Assembly: GCA_026122225.1 (NCBI GenBank)
Contig: JANEZZ010001513.1
Location: forward strand, 2,818,001 to 2,882,000
Origin: Heloderma charlesbogerti
Lineage: Eukaryota; Chordata; Lepidosauria; Squamata; Helodermatidae
Length of the DNA stretch: 64,000 nucleotides
Direction of reading: 5' to 3'
Positions 30,738 to 42,395 of this stretch are shown one piece after another (within the stretch, counting starts at the first letter, position 1; each line of letters starts with the position of its first letter). The notes beneath the pieces are model-generated. The model made no database searches. It was not told the origin of the DNA and saw nothing but the letters and a program-made list of their open reading frames with translations. The translations under genes and the position numbers were made by a program.

Positions 30738-32159
30738 GAGCTACGATTGTTGTTGTTCAGTTGTTAAATTGTGTCCGACTCTTCGTGATCCCATGGACCA
30801 TAGCATGTCAGGCCTTCCTGTCCTCCGCTCTCTCCCGGAGTGTGCTCAAGTTCGTATTCATTGCATCGGTGATGCTATCTAGCCATCTCATCCTCTGCCG
30901 TCTCCTTCTCCTTTTGCCTTCAATCCTACCCAGCATCAGGGCCTTTTCCAGTGACTTTTCTGTTCGCATTAGGTGGCCAAAATATTTGTGCTTCAGCTTC
31001 AGTATCAGTCCTTCCAATGAACACTCAGGGTTGATTTCCTTTAGGATGGACTGATTTGACCTCCTTGCAGTCCAGGGGACTCGTAAGAGTCTTCTCCAGC
31101 ACCACAGTTCAAAGGCATCAATTCTTTAGCGCTCAGCCTTCCTTATAGTCCAGCTCTCACAGCCATATGTTATTACTGGGAAAACCATAGCTTTGATTAT
31201 GTGGACCTTTGTCGGCAAGGTGATGTCTCTGCTTCTTACTATACTGTTTGCCATAGCTTTCCTCCCAAGGAGGAAGCGTCTTTTAATTTCATGGCTACAG
31301 TCACCATCTGCGGTGATCTTGGAGCCCAAGAAAATAAAATCTGTCACTGCTGCCATTTCTTCCCCTTCTATATGCCAGGAAGTGATGGGGCCAGATGCCA
31401 TGATCTTCGTTTTTTTAATGTTGAATTTCAAACCCGCTTTTGCACTCCCCACTTTCACCCTCGACAAGAGGCTCTTTAGATCCTCTTCGCTTTCTGCCAT
31501 TAGGGTGGTATCGTCTGCGTATCTGAGGTTGTTGATAATTCTCCCGGCACTCTTAATTCCGACCTGTGATTCATCCAACCCGGTGTTTCTCATGATGTAC
31601 TCTGCATATAAGTTAAATAAGCAGGGCGACAATATACAGCCTTGTCGAACTCCTTTCCCAATTTGGAACCAATCGGTTGTTCCACGCCTGGTTCTTACTG
31701 TTGCTTCTTGACCCTCATACAGGTTTCTCAGGAGACAGGTAAGGTGGTCTGGTACTCCCATCTCTTTAAGAATTTGCCACAGTTTGTTGTGATCCACACA
31801 ATCAAAGGCTTTAGCATAGTTAATGAAGCAGAAATAGACGTTTTTCTGGAATTCTCTTGCTTTCTCCATGATCCAGCGAATGTTGGCAATTTGATCTCTA
31901 GTTTCTCTGCCTCTTTGGAACCCAGCTTGTATTTCCGGTAGTTCTCAGTTCACATACTGCTGAAGACTAGCTTGTAGGATTTTGAGCATAACCTTGCTGG
32001 CATGGGAAATGAGCGCAATTGTATGGTAGTTTGAACAGTCTTTGGCATTGCCCTTCTTTGGCATTGGAATGTTAACTGACCTTTTCCAGTCTTGTGGCCA
32101 CTGTTGAGTGTTCCAAATTTGTTGGCATATTCAGTGCAGCACTTTGATATGAGCTATGA
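30738..32159 (-). mobile_element. RTE-BovB LINE inserted in CR1, 5'-truncated, 9-bp TSD
   Basis: The element spans 30,747-32,150. On the plus strand it opens with ttgttgttgttcagttgtta, the reverse complement of the BovB (AAC)n tail. The target duplications are gagctacga (30,738-30,746) and gagctatga (32,151-32,159), 8 of 9 identical. The 5' truncation falls inside the linker just upstream of the reverse transcriptase. It is lineage B, like 20,427-23,590. Confidence 0.93.
30808..32150 (-). pseudogene. BovB reverse transcriptase pseudogene (truncated)
   Basis: The minus strand encodes VYFCFINYAKAFDCVDHNKL (motif A), GKGVRQGCILSPCLFNLYAE (motif B region), LRYADDTTLMAES (motif C) and the C-terminus KLKHKYFGHLMRTEKSLEKA. 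A 247-codon uninterrupted frame spans most of it. Upstream an in-frame TGA near 31,950 replaces a Gln codon, and a stop near 31,126 breaks it before the DAFELWCW block. The endonuclease is absent because of 5' truncation. Confidence 0.9.
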
Positions 32160-32769
32160 TAGAGGTGTACAAAATTATGCATGGTGAGGAGAAAGTGGAT
32201 AGGGAGATGTTTTTCTCCATCTCTCATAATACTAGAACCCAGGGCCATCCCATGAAGCTGATTGGTGGGACATTTAGGACAGATAAAAGGAAGTGCTTCA
32301 CTCAGTGGACAGTTAAATTATGGAATTCGCTACCACAAGGTGTAGTGATGGCCACTAATTTGGATGACTTTAAAAGGGGATTGGAGAAATTCCTGGAGGA
32401 GAAGGCTATCAATGACTGTTAGTCCTGATGGCTATATCCTACCTCCAGGATAAGAGGCAGTATGCTTATGTATACCAGCTGCTGGGGAACATGGGCAGGA
32501 GGGTGCTCTTGCACTCATGTCCTGCTTGTGGGTTTTTCCCAGGCACCTGGTTGGCTGCTGTGTTACCAGAATGTTGGACTAGGTGGACCTTTTGTATGGC
32601 TCTTCTTATGTTCTTATGGTAAACTGTATAAATGGATTTAACTGATCAAGTCCAAGCTCTTAAAGTTATTATTTGGAAGTAAAAATGTCCATACACAAAC
32701 ATTTAATGCATGACAACTGCTGCCCGCCCCCCATGTCCATGGTGGTTTATTTCTCATGGTGAATACTTG

Positions 32770-33330
32770 GCCTGATTTATTTATTTATTATCTTATTTGC
32801 AAAAGGTCATTGAGGTGGTGCACAGCAAGTGAAAACAATAAAACCTCAAAACAATAAAATAAAAACATTTAAAAAGGCAAAGTATTCAAACATTCAAACA
32901 ACGACATGATTTAAAAGGCTAGATTACAAAGATATATCTTAACACCCTTCTAAGAGCCAAGAGAGGGGCGGGGGCATTGGGCATCTCTACACCAGCCTAA
33001 AATCCTGCATTTAAAACGGGGCTTTCTGCTTCCATTTTAAATGCAGGATCACAATGACTCCATTTTTCACCCGCTTCCTTCCCCCCTCCCCTTCCCCCCT
33101 CCTTCTCCCCCTATCTGAGTCTTCCATTGTCTTTCATTGATCTCTCTCCTCCTCTTTCTGCTTTTCCACTTCTCACAGAGGAAACTCAAGTGGAACACAA
33201 GGGGGTAATTTGATAGCTCATTATCTGCGATCTATTTAAAAATGGAACAAAGGGCATGTAGTGCAGGAGGTGCCCCGGAGGGACACGGGGTCATGTAAAG
33301 AACCCACAAACTTCTGTGAAGGAGCAATCT
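32770..33330 (-). mobile_element. LINE 3' end and AT/CT-rich spacer
   Basis: Tttatttatttattatctta then caaaaggtcattgaggtggt starts a minus-strand LINE tail. A pyrimidine-rich run lies at 33,075-33,180. The coding part continues upstream in the next entry, though whether they belong to one copy is uncertain. Confidence 0.5.
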
Positions 33331-35150
33331 CAATCATAGGATAAAAGCTCTGTGTGAAGAAAGCCAGTGTAGTTCTTGAGGGAGCACATTTGACAGATTG
33401 GGAGTGACACAGGAGAAAGCCCTTTCATGTGTGCCCAACAAACAGGCCTCTGCAGATAATAGCGCCCTCTGAAAGGACTCGCCTGCAAATCTTAATACCT
33501 GGGCAGGTTCATAATGAGACAGGTGGTCCCTTAGATAGCCAGGTGCTAAGCCATTTAGGGCTTTAAAGGTTAAAACCAACACCTGGAATTGATCCCAGAA
33601 AGCAACTGGCAACTAGTGCAGGTCTTTCAAGAAAGGTGTAAAATGGTCCTGATATCATGTGCTGATTAGCAGTCTAGTTGCTATATTTTGTACCACTTGT
33701 AGTTCCTGAACACTCTTCAAGGGTAGCCCCATGTGTAGAGCACATTACAATAGGCTAAACATGATGTAGCCAAGGTATGGATAACTGTTGCCAAGTCAGA
33801 ACAATTCAGGAAGCACCAAGCATAATTGTGCAAGCACACTCTTGCCGTCACTATCGCCTTAAATTCTAGGGATAGGGTGGGATCAAGGAGCACTCCAAGC
33901 TATGAACCTGATCCTTCAGGGAAAACACAACCCCTTCCAGAACAGGTTGAATCCAGATTCCTGAGTCAGCCTTTCTACTGACCAATAACACCTCCATCTT
34001 GTCTGAGTATAACCTCTGCTTGTTTCCCCTCATCCATTCCCGAACTCAGGCAATGTTCAAGGGTTTTGCCTGCTTCCTTTTGACTGATACAGAGCAATAG
34101 AAGGGGGTGTCATCAGTATATTGATCACACCCGTTTGTTTGTTTGTTTATTTATTTATTTCTATGCCACCCAATAGCCGAAGCTCTCTGGGAAGTTCACA
34201 AAAATTAACCAGTATCATTCAGATGCTTCTGGAGTTGCAGTGCTACCACTTTCTTGATCACCTTAGTCAAGAATGGTACATTTGAGACTGGCCTATAGTG
34301 GGACAAATCTCTGAGTAAATGGAAGGTTTCTTTAGTAAAGTTCTAAGCAAGAGGGAACACCCCCGTGTCGCAGAGAGGTATTCATCACTTACCTTAGCCA
34401 TGGCAGCGGTCCCAGACTGGCAGATTTAATCATCCCGGAAGGGCAAGGATCGAGTACACAGGTGGTGGTCCTTACTGCTCCAGATACCCTGTCTGCATCC
34501 TTGAGATGCACAAGCTGGAAAGAATCCAACACAACTTGACAAGTGGCTGCCAATGTCTCATCAATCTAACCTGCCCTAATATTGGAGTCCACATCAAGGT
34601 GAATCTGAGCAACTTTATTTGCAGAGAATGAAGCAAATTCTTCACAGCAAACCACTGATTACTCTGGCTCCCACTCTCTTGCATCCTGGTGAAGGAGGCC
34701 TTGCACAATGCAGAAAAGTGTCCCTGGCCTATTCTGTGCAGTCGTGATGGTGGAAGTAAGCTTTCTTCACTGCCTTCACTACCACAGTATAGATCTTTGA
34801 GTGGTCTTTCATCCACGTTTGGTCAAATTCATCCTGAGTTTTTCTCCAGGGGTGTTCTGAATGATATCCCTCCCGTTTCATCACCTTCAACTCCCTGTTA
34901 AACCAGGGAACTGATCTGGCTGTGTCAGGAGGGACTGGGCACCGAGGCATGATAGTGTCAATGGCCTGAGCGAATTTTAGCATTCCACAGATCAACCAGA
35001 GCTTCAGCTGCACTGCCGACAAAAAGAAAGGAAATTCCCTCAAGCACATTCAGGAAACTATTTGGGCCCATCAGGCACTTGGGGTGGACTATTTAAACTG
35101 CTAAGTCTATATCTTCAACCAGATCCTGAATGAGTGATGCTTTCCCAGCA
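33331..35150 (-). pseudogene. L2-like LINE ORF2, heavily decayed
   Basis: Minus-strand order from high to low coordinates: a linker segment with PWFNRELKVMKREGY and VVVKAVKKAYFHHH (34,729-35,049), typical of L2 between endonuclease and RT; a degraded QYTDDTPFYC-like motif near 34,110 (canonical YADDTQLY); a DKMEVLLVS segment; and the C-terminal LTFKALNGLAPGYLRDHL at about 33,560. It is broken by many stops and frameshifts. A recurrent LINE-tail motif is inserted at 34,130-34,210, separating linker and RT parts. Confidence 0.7.
34128..34212 (-). mobile_element. LINE 3'-end motif nested in L2-like LINE
   Basis: (GTTT/ATTT)n followed by ctatgccacccaatagccga and agctctctgggaagttcaca, the same tail as at 6,513 and 13,958. 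Confidence 0.6.
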
Positions 35151-35341
35151 ACTGACCTGGCCTTGAAAAAATTGTTCACCAATGTTTTGATTGTTCACCA
35201 CAAGTAGGAGTCACCATTTTATATACCACTTCAGTCCTTTGGAATGTGATTTCAGCAAAGGAGAGCAACACTATGGCTGGTTTGTGTTTGTGGGAAATGA
35301 TTCAAAAGACATGTTTGCTTTGAGAGAGGGGTGTTGTGTTC

Positions 35342-35702
35342 AGGGCTGGCATCAAAGGTAGGCATGGCTGGGCACCTGCTGAGGGCCCCACACCCTAGCA
35401 GGGGCTCATTGAGAAGAATCCCCTAGTGTGGCTCCTCCTCTTCACCATTGCAACCTGCTTGTTTACCTGCCTCTCACTCTGGCCCAGACAACGGTGGTGT
35501 GAGAAGGAGGAGCAGTAGATGCTTCTGCCTACTTGCTCATTGGCTCTCTGCCTGTCAAGCAAGCAACTGGGAGCAATGGCAAGGAAGAGGAGGAGCAACA
35601 GCAGCTGGTGATAATGGTGATGGGTAGGCAGACTCATTGAGGGAAGGGGCCCATTGAGGGTGTCTTGCCCAAGGTTCCTCAGAAACCTGGAATTGGCACT
35701 AT
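35342..35702. mobile_element. hAT-like element
   Basis: Begins cagggctggcatcaaaggta. Ends aacctggaattggcactatg; its reverse complement (agtgccaattccaggtt) parallels the CAGTGCTGGTCCCAGG start of 23,772, and both have cccttgggcaaga nearby or its complement. Low coding value. Confidence 0.5.
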
Positions 35703-35825
35703 GTGTAGACTCAAAAAACAAGTCTAAAATGTCCACAACAACTATCAGTGTGTGTATCAGTCCCAAGATCTTGACTGTTTCCCATATAGAAGAGCTTCTT
35801 CTCATATGCTATTCCTGTATGGTTT

Positions 35826-35908
35826 GTGGTGGTGGTGGTGGTGGTGGTGAAGAAGAAGAAGAAGAAGAAGAAGAAGAAGAAGAAGAAGAAGAAGAAGAAG
35901 AAGAAGAG
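35826..35908. repeat. (GGT)n then (GAA)n compound microsatellite
   Basis: Eight GGT units pass directly into about 20 GAA units. The (GAA)n part is an all-purine tract of about 60 nt, the composition that can adopt intramolecular triplexes. A (GT)n run follows at 35,938-35,955. The translated poly-Val or poly-Glu frames are artefacts. Confidence 0.95.
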
Positions 35909-35959
35909 ATTTGCATTGAAATCCACACAGGAATCCAGTGTGTGTGTGTGTGTGTACAG

Positions 35960-36932
35960 GAGGATCTTACTGGGATTAGTAGAGCAAATCTGCAGATCTC
36001 TTTGCCCATGCTCAAGGTAGTGCAGATGGACATGGGTATGGTGGTGATGCAATGTGCCCAGTTGATTAGTTCTCCTTGACTAGTTATCCGCATCTCAGTG
36101 TGGAGCCAAATGCTTTCCAATGGTGATACTAGTCCTTTGCTGCATGGATTCAGGGATAGAATTCAAAGTGGTAGGATCCCTGTGTTTCTACTGAGAGCCA
36201 CACAAGACATCACATGGGAGTACTTTTCTCTCCTCTCATGGAGGGGAGTAGCAACTACCAGGGGTGGGGGAATCTAGATCTGGGAAAGAGAGAAAAGAGT
36301 TAAACATCTTTTTCCAGGGCATCATTTTTCTGATCTGCAAAGTAGCTACTAATTAGTATGAGCCCCCCCCCCTTCTTTTGCAAACCATGGGGATATAATC
36401 ACAGACCTCCTGAATTGTGTCCAGTTGGCCCCGAGGGGCATGAAGAACATCCCAGAATAAATCTTACATAAAAGATAAGTGATGCCCTACACAATTTTTA
36501 CACTCACATCTATACAGGCACAAGTGAGTACGAATGCACTTATAAATTAAGCATATGCAGTGTGGTAATATATCTAGCTGTATCTCAACAGAATCTGTTT
36601 CTTTCCTCCAGCTAGGAAGGTCAGTGTAACACCAAACAAGTGGAAAATAGATGGATATTGTTAAAGATAAAAGATGTCATTTGTAGTGCTATAAAACCCA
36701 TTACAGTAATAGTAAATTATATTCCACTTTTCAGTTTTTGGCTTCGTATTTGAATATGGCCTCTTCCAACCTCTGAGTCACTTTTCTGCATGCTAATTTC
36801 TTACATAGTTTTCATCTAATCAGAATGCTGGCATGCTGATGTACTCAGCCTTTTGAAAAAGGTTTGGGAGAATGAATGTGAACTGCATTGTGATGCAGAA
36901 GTGCTGTGCATTGTGCCATGCTGGCATTGCGG
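35960..36932. other. no gene recognised
   Basis: No supported coding region or repeat, apart from a poly-C run near 36,364. Confidence 0.4.
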
Positions 36933-37118
36933 AGGGGCTGTGGCTCAGTGGTAGAGAGCCCCTGTTTGGCATGCAGAAGGTCTCTGGTTCAATCCCTGGC
37001 ATCTCCAGGTAGGAAAGCATCTTGCCTGAAACCCTGGAGAGCTGCTGCCAGTCAGTGTTGACAATACTGAGCTAGATGGACCAAGGCATCAGTATAAACC
37101 AGCTTCCTATGTTCCTAT
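36933..37118 (+). mobile_element. tRNA-derived SINE, complete head
   Basis: The A box tggctcagtgg (36,941-36,951) and B box ggttcaatccc (36,986-36,996) sit at tRNA spacing within a head ggggctgtggctcagtggta. The body contains ctggagagctgctgccagtc. It ends ccagcttcctatgttccta. The second copy, at 42,396-42,577, is inverted. This is a common type of squamate tRNA-SINE; the exact family name is not asserted. Confidence 0.88.
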
Positions 37119-38452
37119 CTTAACAAGAGAGCTTTGGCTATTGGGTGGCATATTAATGTAATAAACAAACAAATAAATAAACAATTGCTCTACTTTTTAA
37201 AAAAAGCAATATTGGCAAATGTATTTTGCCCAAGACTAAGCACATACATAGTTGCTGGTCCACATATGAGCTATGGTTATATTCTGTACACAGATAGGCT
37301 GTTGAACTCATGGTGACTTTGTTGAGTTTCAGACAGCCTCCGTGCATGTAGGACAGCAGCCTATGTGTGTATTTTCGTTCTGTGGGCTCCATATCTTTGT
37401 GGCATTCTTCAAACATGAACAACGCAGCGGTAGAGGAGAGAAATCACAGTGAACTAAATCACCATGCGTCTAATAATATAGAAACAATTTACATCAGATT
37501 TGTGTTCAGTTAAAAGCAAAATCTATGTATGTGCATGCGTGAAATGTCAAAAATACAGTAGGCGCACACAGGCCATCATATTAGGGAACAATACAGTGCA
37601 TTCCACAGGCAATGGAAAAACCTCCTGTAAAATACATATGGCCATAGTAGGATAGTACTCGAGCTCTCTGCACTTTTTATTGTCCAAAATGAATGAGGAC
37701 TTCACCTTGGGAAAAATATAAAAAGGTCCTCCTTTCAATATAAATGTCTCCCCCAAAAATCAATTTCAATTTCATCTTTTTTTCAGCAAAAAGAAAAAAG
37801 AAAAAAACCCAAGAAAAAGATCTACAGGGCCAGAAGTAATGGCCATCTGCAGCTTGCTCAATGAATATTTCTGGAACAGCAAAAAGCTGCAAAATGCAGG
37901 GATGGTTTCTTTTCCCTCATGAAATTGACATACTGTAAGATCGTATATAAATGGAACTTCGGATATTGTCTGAATTCTGATCCAACCATTTTTTTTTTCC
38001 AAAAGAAGATTCACTTCCTTCTTCCCTCCTCTGCTGCTCCATCATCCTTTATTTTTCCAAAGCTGTTGATTTTTGGAATGTATTACAGACTGTGTGACAT
38101 TTCAGGAAATGCTCTAAATATGCATCCATAGGTACAGTTATGTCCTGTACTAAATCATCCATCCTTTGTGTTCACCGAAACGTTATAGGGGCCTTTAGCA
38201 CAAACTCCTTATCTTGTCTAGGCAGGATTAAAAGATGCGCTCATCAAAGCCCAACTGGATATTTTGTTTGCAATCTTTCTTGAATTATCCTTGTAGGATA
38301 TAAATTTCATATATTTTAGAAAAGGAAAACAATATCCTCATTTCAAGTTGCCTAACTCAAGGCCTATCCCCCATTTGCACCAGTTTATTCCTCTCACTTA
38401 AATGCTGTATTTTACTTACTTACTTACTTATTTCCAATGCCAAACAGAAGCC

Positions 38453-38494
38453 ATGATGCTGGAGAAATTCATAATGAATTTTCTCCAGCATCAT
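38453..38494. repeat. hairpin, 16-17-bp arms
   Basis: Atgatgctggagaaatt and aattttctccagcatcat pair with one bulged A around a short loop (cataatg). Weaker pairing may continue outward (agcc against agct). Arms are shorter than a typical microRNA duplex. Confidence 0.6.
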
Positions 38495-39487
38495 AGCTAC
38501 TGCAAGGAGAAATGTATGCAGACCCCTTCTCTCTCTCTCTTCCCCCCACCCCCCATTTCCCTTTCAGTGATGCAAGCATTCTCCTTGCAGAGTCAATGCA
38601 ATGTTAATGTAGGTAAGATAAGTAAATGAGCCATATCGTTGTGTGTGCTGTTATGTTTACTGGAAGTGGTGTCGTTGCATTATTTGCATCTTTTCATGTA
38701 TTGGCATATAAAGTAAAAGGGGGAGAGAGGGAGGGAGAAATCCCACCTGCTTAACTGATGGTATTATATTGAAAGCCCAGCTTTTAATGAAACCGCACCC
38801 TAGAAATTCTAGTCTCCTGCAATGGTTTATGCTTCTCTTTCCTCCAGGGTAGATTGGCTCGGTCTTCACTTTCTTCCTGATCCTATATTCTGGCTAAATG
38901 GATTGCAGTGTTCAATGCACTACCCAGTGCTGCTGACTAATACAATCTGTCCTGATTTCCCCTGGCTAATTTCCTCCCACCCCCTTGCATCTACTGTCAA
39001 CAACACCAGAGGATGGCACCAGGCAGGAATATTGGTGATGCTTTGCTTGGCTTGATTAAGAAGAATATTCAAGGAGGGGGAACTTAGCAAGCCTTCTTGG
39101 AAAAAAATATGCCCACTCTCTGATGTTGCAGGGAATGGTTTTCCCAACAAGATTAGAAGTGTCAGAAAATGCATTAGATTGGAATGCTTTGAGGGAATGG
39201 TATTTGTGGCTTGCTGGCTTCCACTCTTTCTCTCTATTCCCCACCCCCTGGTAATATTAGCAATGTATAGATTTAACAATTAGGTGACTGGAGACATTTT
39301 GATGATGGAGCATTTTCTATGATCTGCAAAAGACAGCATCTGTTTTTCTCGTGTACCAATTAATTATTGATGCAATTGAAAATGCAGTAGACTTTTTCTT
39401 TTTCTCGCATACGGAAGGAGAAAGGTTGGGTGTTTCTGCAGTATGGAGAGGAAATTATATCATCCTGACCTTGAAAGGCGTTGAAAT

Positions 39488-39526
39488 CTATCTATCTATC
39501 ATCTATCTATCTATCATCTATCTCAA
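39488..39526. repeat. (ATCT)n tetranucleotide repeat
   Basis: Interrupted runs of ATCT with two ATCATCT variants. Confidence 0.9.
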
Positions 39527-40148
39527 GGAAGTAAATACTTTATTCTTTTATTTCCATCACTACTTATGGCAACTAGGGCCTTGTTGCAAAACCATCAACT
39601 TTCTCTTTGTTTTCTATTTCCAACCTGCATTTTATTAGCACTTTAAAAAAACAAATGGTATAGTCCTTTTCACTGTTTCACGCATCAATATTCTTCCCAG
39701 TGCCTCTTCAGATGAGTAGCCTTCTGCTTTATGAAAAGCATTCAAAATATACGAGGGTTTTTTCATGATCCAATTGACATTCTAAGGCAAAGTTGCCTAA
39801 ACTGGGAGCTTTCTAAAGTTATCTGGAAAGGAATGTTGCTTGTTGAGCATCACACAATGTGATTCCTTGCTATCATGACAGTCATTTTCATATATCTGAC
39901 ATCCTCCAAAGATTTTAAATCCCTTTAAAAAAAGTGTACATTTTATACATTTATATTAAGGGTCACAGCTTGTAATCACCTATTTTGCCACTGGCGATTA
40001 ATCTAAAAAAGATCGAATAATTCACTGCCCCATGCCATTCACATATCGCTTGCTACCATCTGTTCTTCTCAGCAGCAGTAAATGATGGGTAATTAACTCA
40101 GTGCCTTTGTCTTTCCCTTGCTGAATGTCTGACACATATAGATTTGGT

Positions 40149-40222
40149 TCTCTCTCTCTCTCTCTCTCTCCACCCCCCCCCCCCGCCGGTGTGTGTATGT
40201 GTGTGTGCGTGTGTGTGTGCAG
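40149..40222. repeat. (CT)n, poly-C and (GT)n compound repeat
   Basis: About ten CT units, then a C run ending ccccccgccgg, then gtgtgtgtatgtgtgtgtgc and further GT units. The minus-strand frame through it is an artefact of the repeats. Confidence 0.92.
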
Positions 40223-41205
40223 GGGAAGGGAAGGGAAGAGGGAAAAGAAGGAGTAAAGGAAAGAAATGAATGTTGCTACATACCTGACCTGAGGAAAAGA
40301 AAGTCAAAGAAAAAATATTTTGCATAGGAAAAAAACATAAGCCCCTCCACCCCTGCCCCCCTCCACCAAATGCTAACCTAATTGGGGAACATATTGCATG
40401 ACCTTTCATTCTCCGTAATATCAAAAGAAAAGAGGAGTTGACAGTGGACAATGGCTGCTTCGAATGCCAGCAACCTTCTCTAAAGCTCTGAGGTCAAGGT
40501 CAAGATGCAGCCAGGAAGAAAAGGATTCGCAAGCTCCTCTTGTCAGTCTGAGTGTGCAGCAGGAACATGAAAGTGAGGCCATATGCAGAGAATGCAACAC
40601 TGTTTGGCTTCTGAGCTAGACATCTCTCAAATTATTTTTGCTAAGCTGGTGCAGATCCTCAACGCAGGGGTGTTCTGAGAAAAGGAAGTACGCATGCACA
40701 TTCAGTGCCTTGTTTTAAACATTCCATAACACTTGAAACAGCCTCTTAAAATATTTAATGTGGCACCTATATATACCAGGAGACAAAAATCACAGTGAAA
40801 AGAACCTTGATCCTAGAAAGTGCTAGTGAATGGTAGACATGTACAGTACTTCACTGGTCTCTTTGTGTCTCTGTGTGGGGAAAGCTGTAAAAACTGTGGC
40901 TGAGTATCTAAAAACCACATAGTTGTTTCTGGGATGAAATACTGAAAAGTAGCACATAACCAGTTCAAATCACCTCTCATGACATGACATTCAGTGGGTG
41001 ATCTTGGGCCAGCTCAAGATCTCTATCTCAACCAACCGGAAGGTTGATATCAGGAAAAGCAAGGGTGTGTGTAAGAATTTTGTTGCCCCAAGTTCCTTGG
41101 AGGAAAAGCACAATAAAAATGTAACAAACAAACAACATGCAGTGTATATAGCTTACTGCATTTCCTTGTGGAAAAAAGAGCAGTGGGCTTTGCCGAATAG
41201 CTGGA
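40223..41205. other. no gene recognised
   Basis: No supported feature; the 145-codon plus frame from 40,998 runs into a repeat and lacks motifs. Confidence 0.4.
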
Positions 41206-41213
41206 GATCCCAA

Positions 41214-41610
41214 ATGGTGGATCTGTCAAGTTCAATCTCATCAAGACTCTTGCTTTTTCTACTGCCAAGCTTGTTTCATCTTGGTTCTGTACAGGATTAT
41301 TTTCCTGCACAGATGTTCATATGTATTTCTGTGCACATTTTTCAAATGTACGCATTTGTGTGTGTGTGCGTTTTTCAGATGTACACATTTTTGTACCCAT
41401 GCACGTGTACTAAAGCATGTTTGTGCACATTTTAGAAATGTGCACAGTGTTCCCTGTGCATTTTTCAAATGTGTGCATGTTAACAAACACATGTTTTGTT
41501 TTGTGGAATGCATCATAAGCTCAGAGATGTACAGATTTCCAACTGCAAATTGTGTTTGAGTCTGTCTTCAGTTTTGAGAAGTACAAATTGGGTAAATATG
41601 TAGGAACACC
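41214..41610 (-). mobile_element. hAT-like nonautonomous element, reverse copy of 53-439
   Basis: The region ggatctgtcaagttcaatct, ctgccaagcttgtttcatct is the reverse complement of the right end of the element at 53-439. The interior is a quasi-tandem array of tgcacatttttcaaatgtac-like units, six or so over 200 bp. Confidence 0.6.
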
Positions 41611-41907
41611 CCCACCAATGGAGTAAATTTCTCAACTGTCTCTGCTCCTGGACTTGTGGTGTGTGCTGCTGATATCATTTAACAGGAATCAAAGCAGCAT
41701 CTACTGCAATAACATTTATTTGTGTAGGAGACCCACAGGCTAGAGCAAAAACCATGGCTTAGCTGACATCAAGGACCCAAGTACTATTGGCCTAAATGGC
41801 ATGAAAAATTCAGCCAGGTGCTTCCAGAAAGCCCACAAGTAGCCATAAAAGCCATAGCCCTTGTGAAAGTTTGCCCCCTCCCCCCCCCCCCCAGCAACTG
41901 ATATTTA

Positions 41908-42226
41908 GTGACATTCAGGGCTGGCCCAAGACATTTTGCTGCCTGAGGCAAAGGACAAGATGGTGCCCCTTCCCCAGTTCACATACAGAACCTGACTGGA
42001 TTGGCAGCTGAATCTGACTTTGACACTAGCAATAGGATAGCATCCACCATCACACCTCAAGTAGCAAGCTAGTTTAGAGACCCCCAGAACAGGTTGTATG
42101 GCATATACAGCTCTCACTTCCATCATAGGAGAACAGCTGGGAGGCTGACACTGCTGTCCTCCAGCATCTGCCTCCTGAGGCAGTCGCCTCACTCTGCCTA
42201 CTGGTAGGGCAGGCCCTGCTGACATT
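41908..42226. mobile_element. hAT nonautonomous element, CAGGGCTGGCCC family, copy 1
   Basis: The element spans 41,916-42,218 (303 bp). It starts CAGGGCTGGCCCAAGACA and ends GGGCAGGCCCTG. The flanks gtgacatt and ctgacatt match at 7 of 8 positions. A second copy lies at 51,019-51,295 with the shared blocks gactggattggcagctgaat (variant) and tctgcctaatggcagg. It lacks any transposase. Confidence 0.87.
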
Positions 42227-42395
42227 GACCTCTGAATATGAAGGTCCTATTTAGCTATTGTGGCTTGTTGCTGTGATATCAATAGTCTATGCTTCCAAGG
42301 GTTTGTGAAGCAGGTGAGTGAAGGTGCAGTAAATGTGAACACTGGTCACCATGAATTCATTTGGGGAATTGCAGAAGGCTGTGGCACTTGCATGT

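Larger units (their letters stand above)
30630..32620 (+). mobile_element. CR1-like LINE 3' end, split by BovB
   Basis: The left part, 30,630-30,746, encodes IKVMEQLPHEERLHHQGLFS, the CR1 ORF2 C-terminal segment. The right part, 32,151-32,620, resumes with IEVYKIMHGEEKVDREMFFS, later KLWNSLPQGVVMATNLDDF, then the 3'UTR ending ttcttatgttcttatgg. The two halves join in the normal CR1 order once the inserted BovB is ignored, so the CR1 copy predates the BovB insertion. Confidence 0.88.
37130..40140. other. repeat-poor stretch, possible unique sequence
   Basis: Apart from a short hairpin and an (ATCT)n run, I recognise no transposon for about 3 kb, unusually clean for this window. It is AT-rich and stop-dense, so not coding. 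It might hold conserved noncoding sequence, which only alignment could show. Confidence 0.4.

Noticed and set aside
35654..36120. Long frames with poly-Glu, poly-Lys, poly-Phe or poly-Ser
   Set aside because: They are translations of the (GGT)n/(GAA)n repeat in different frames and strands, with no motif on either side.
36933..37010. Functional tRNA gene
   Set aside because: A and B boxes are present but the acceptor stem and anticodon arm do not fold as a tRNA, and a SINE body follows.
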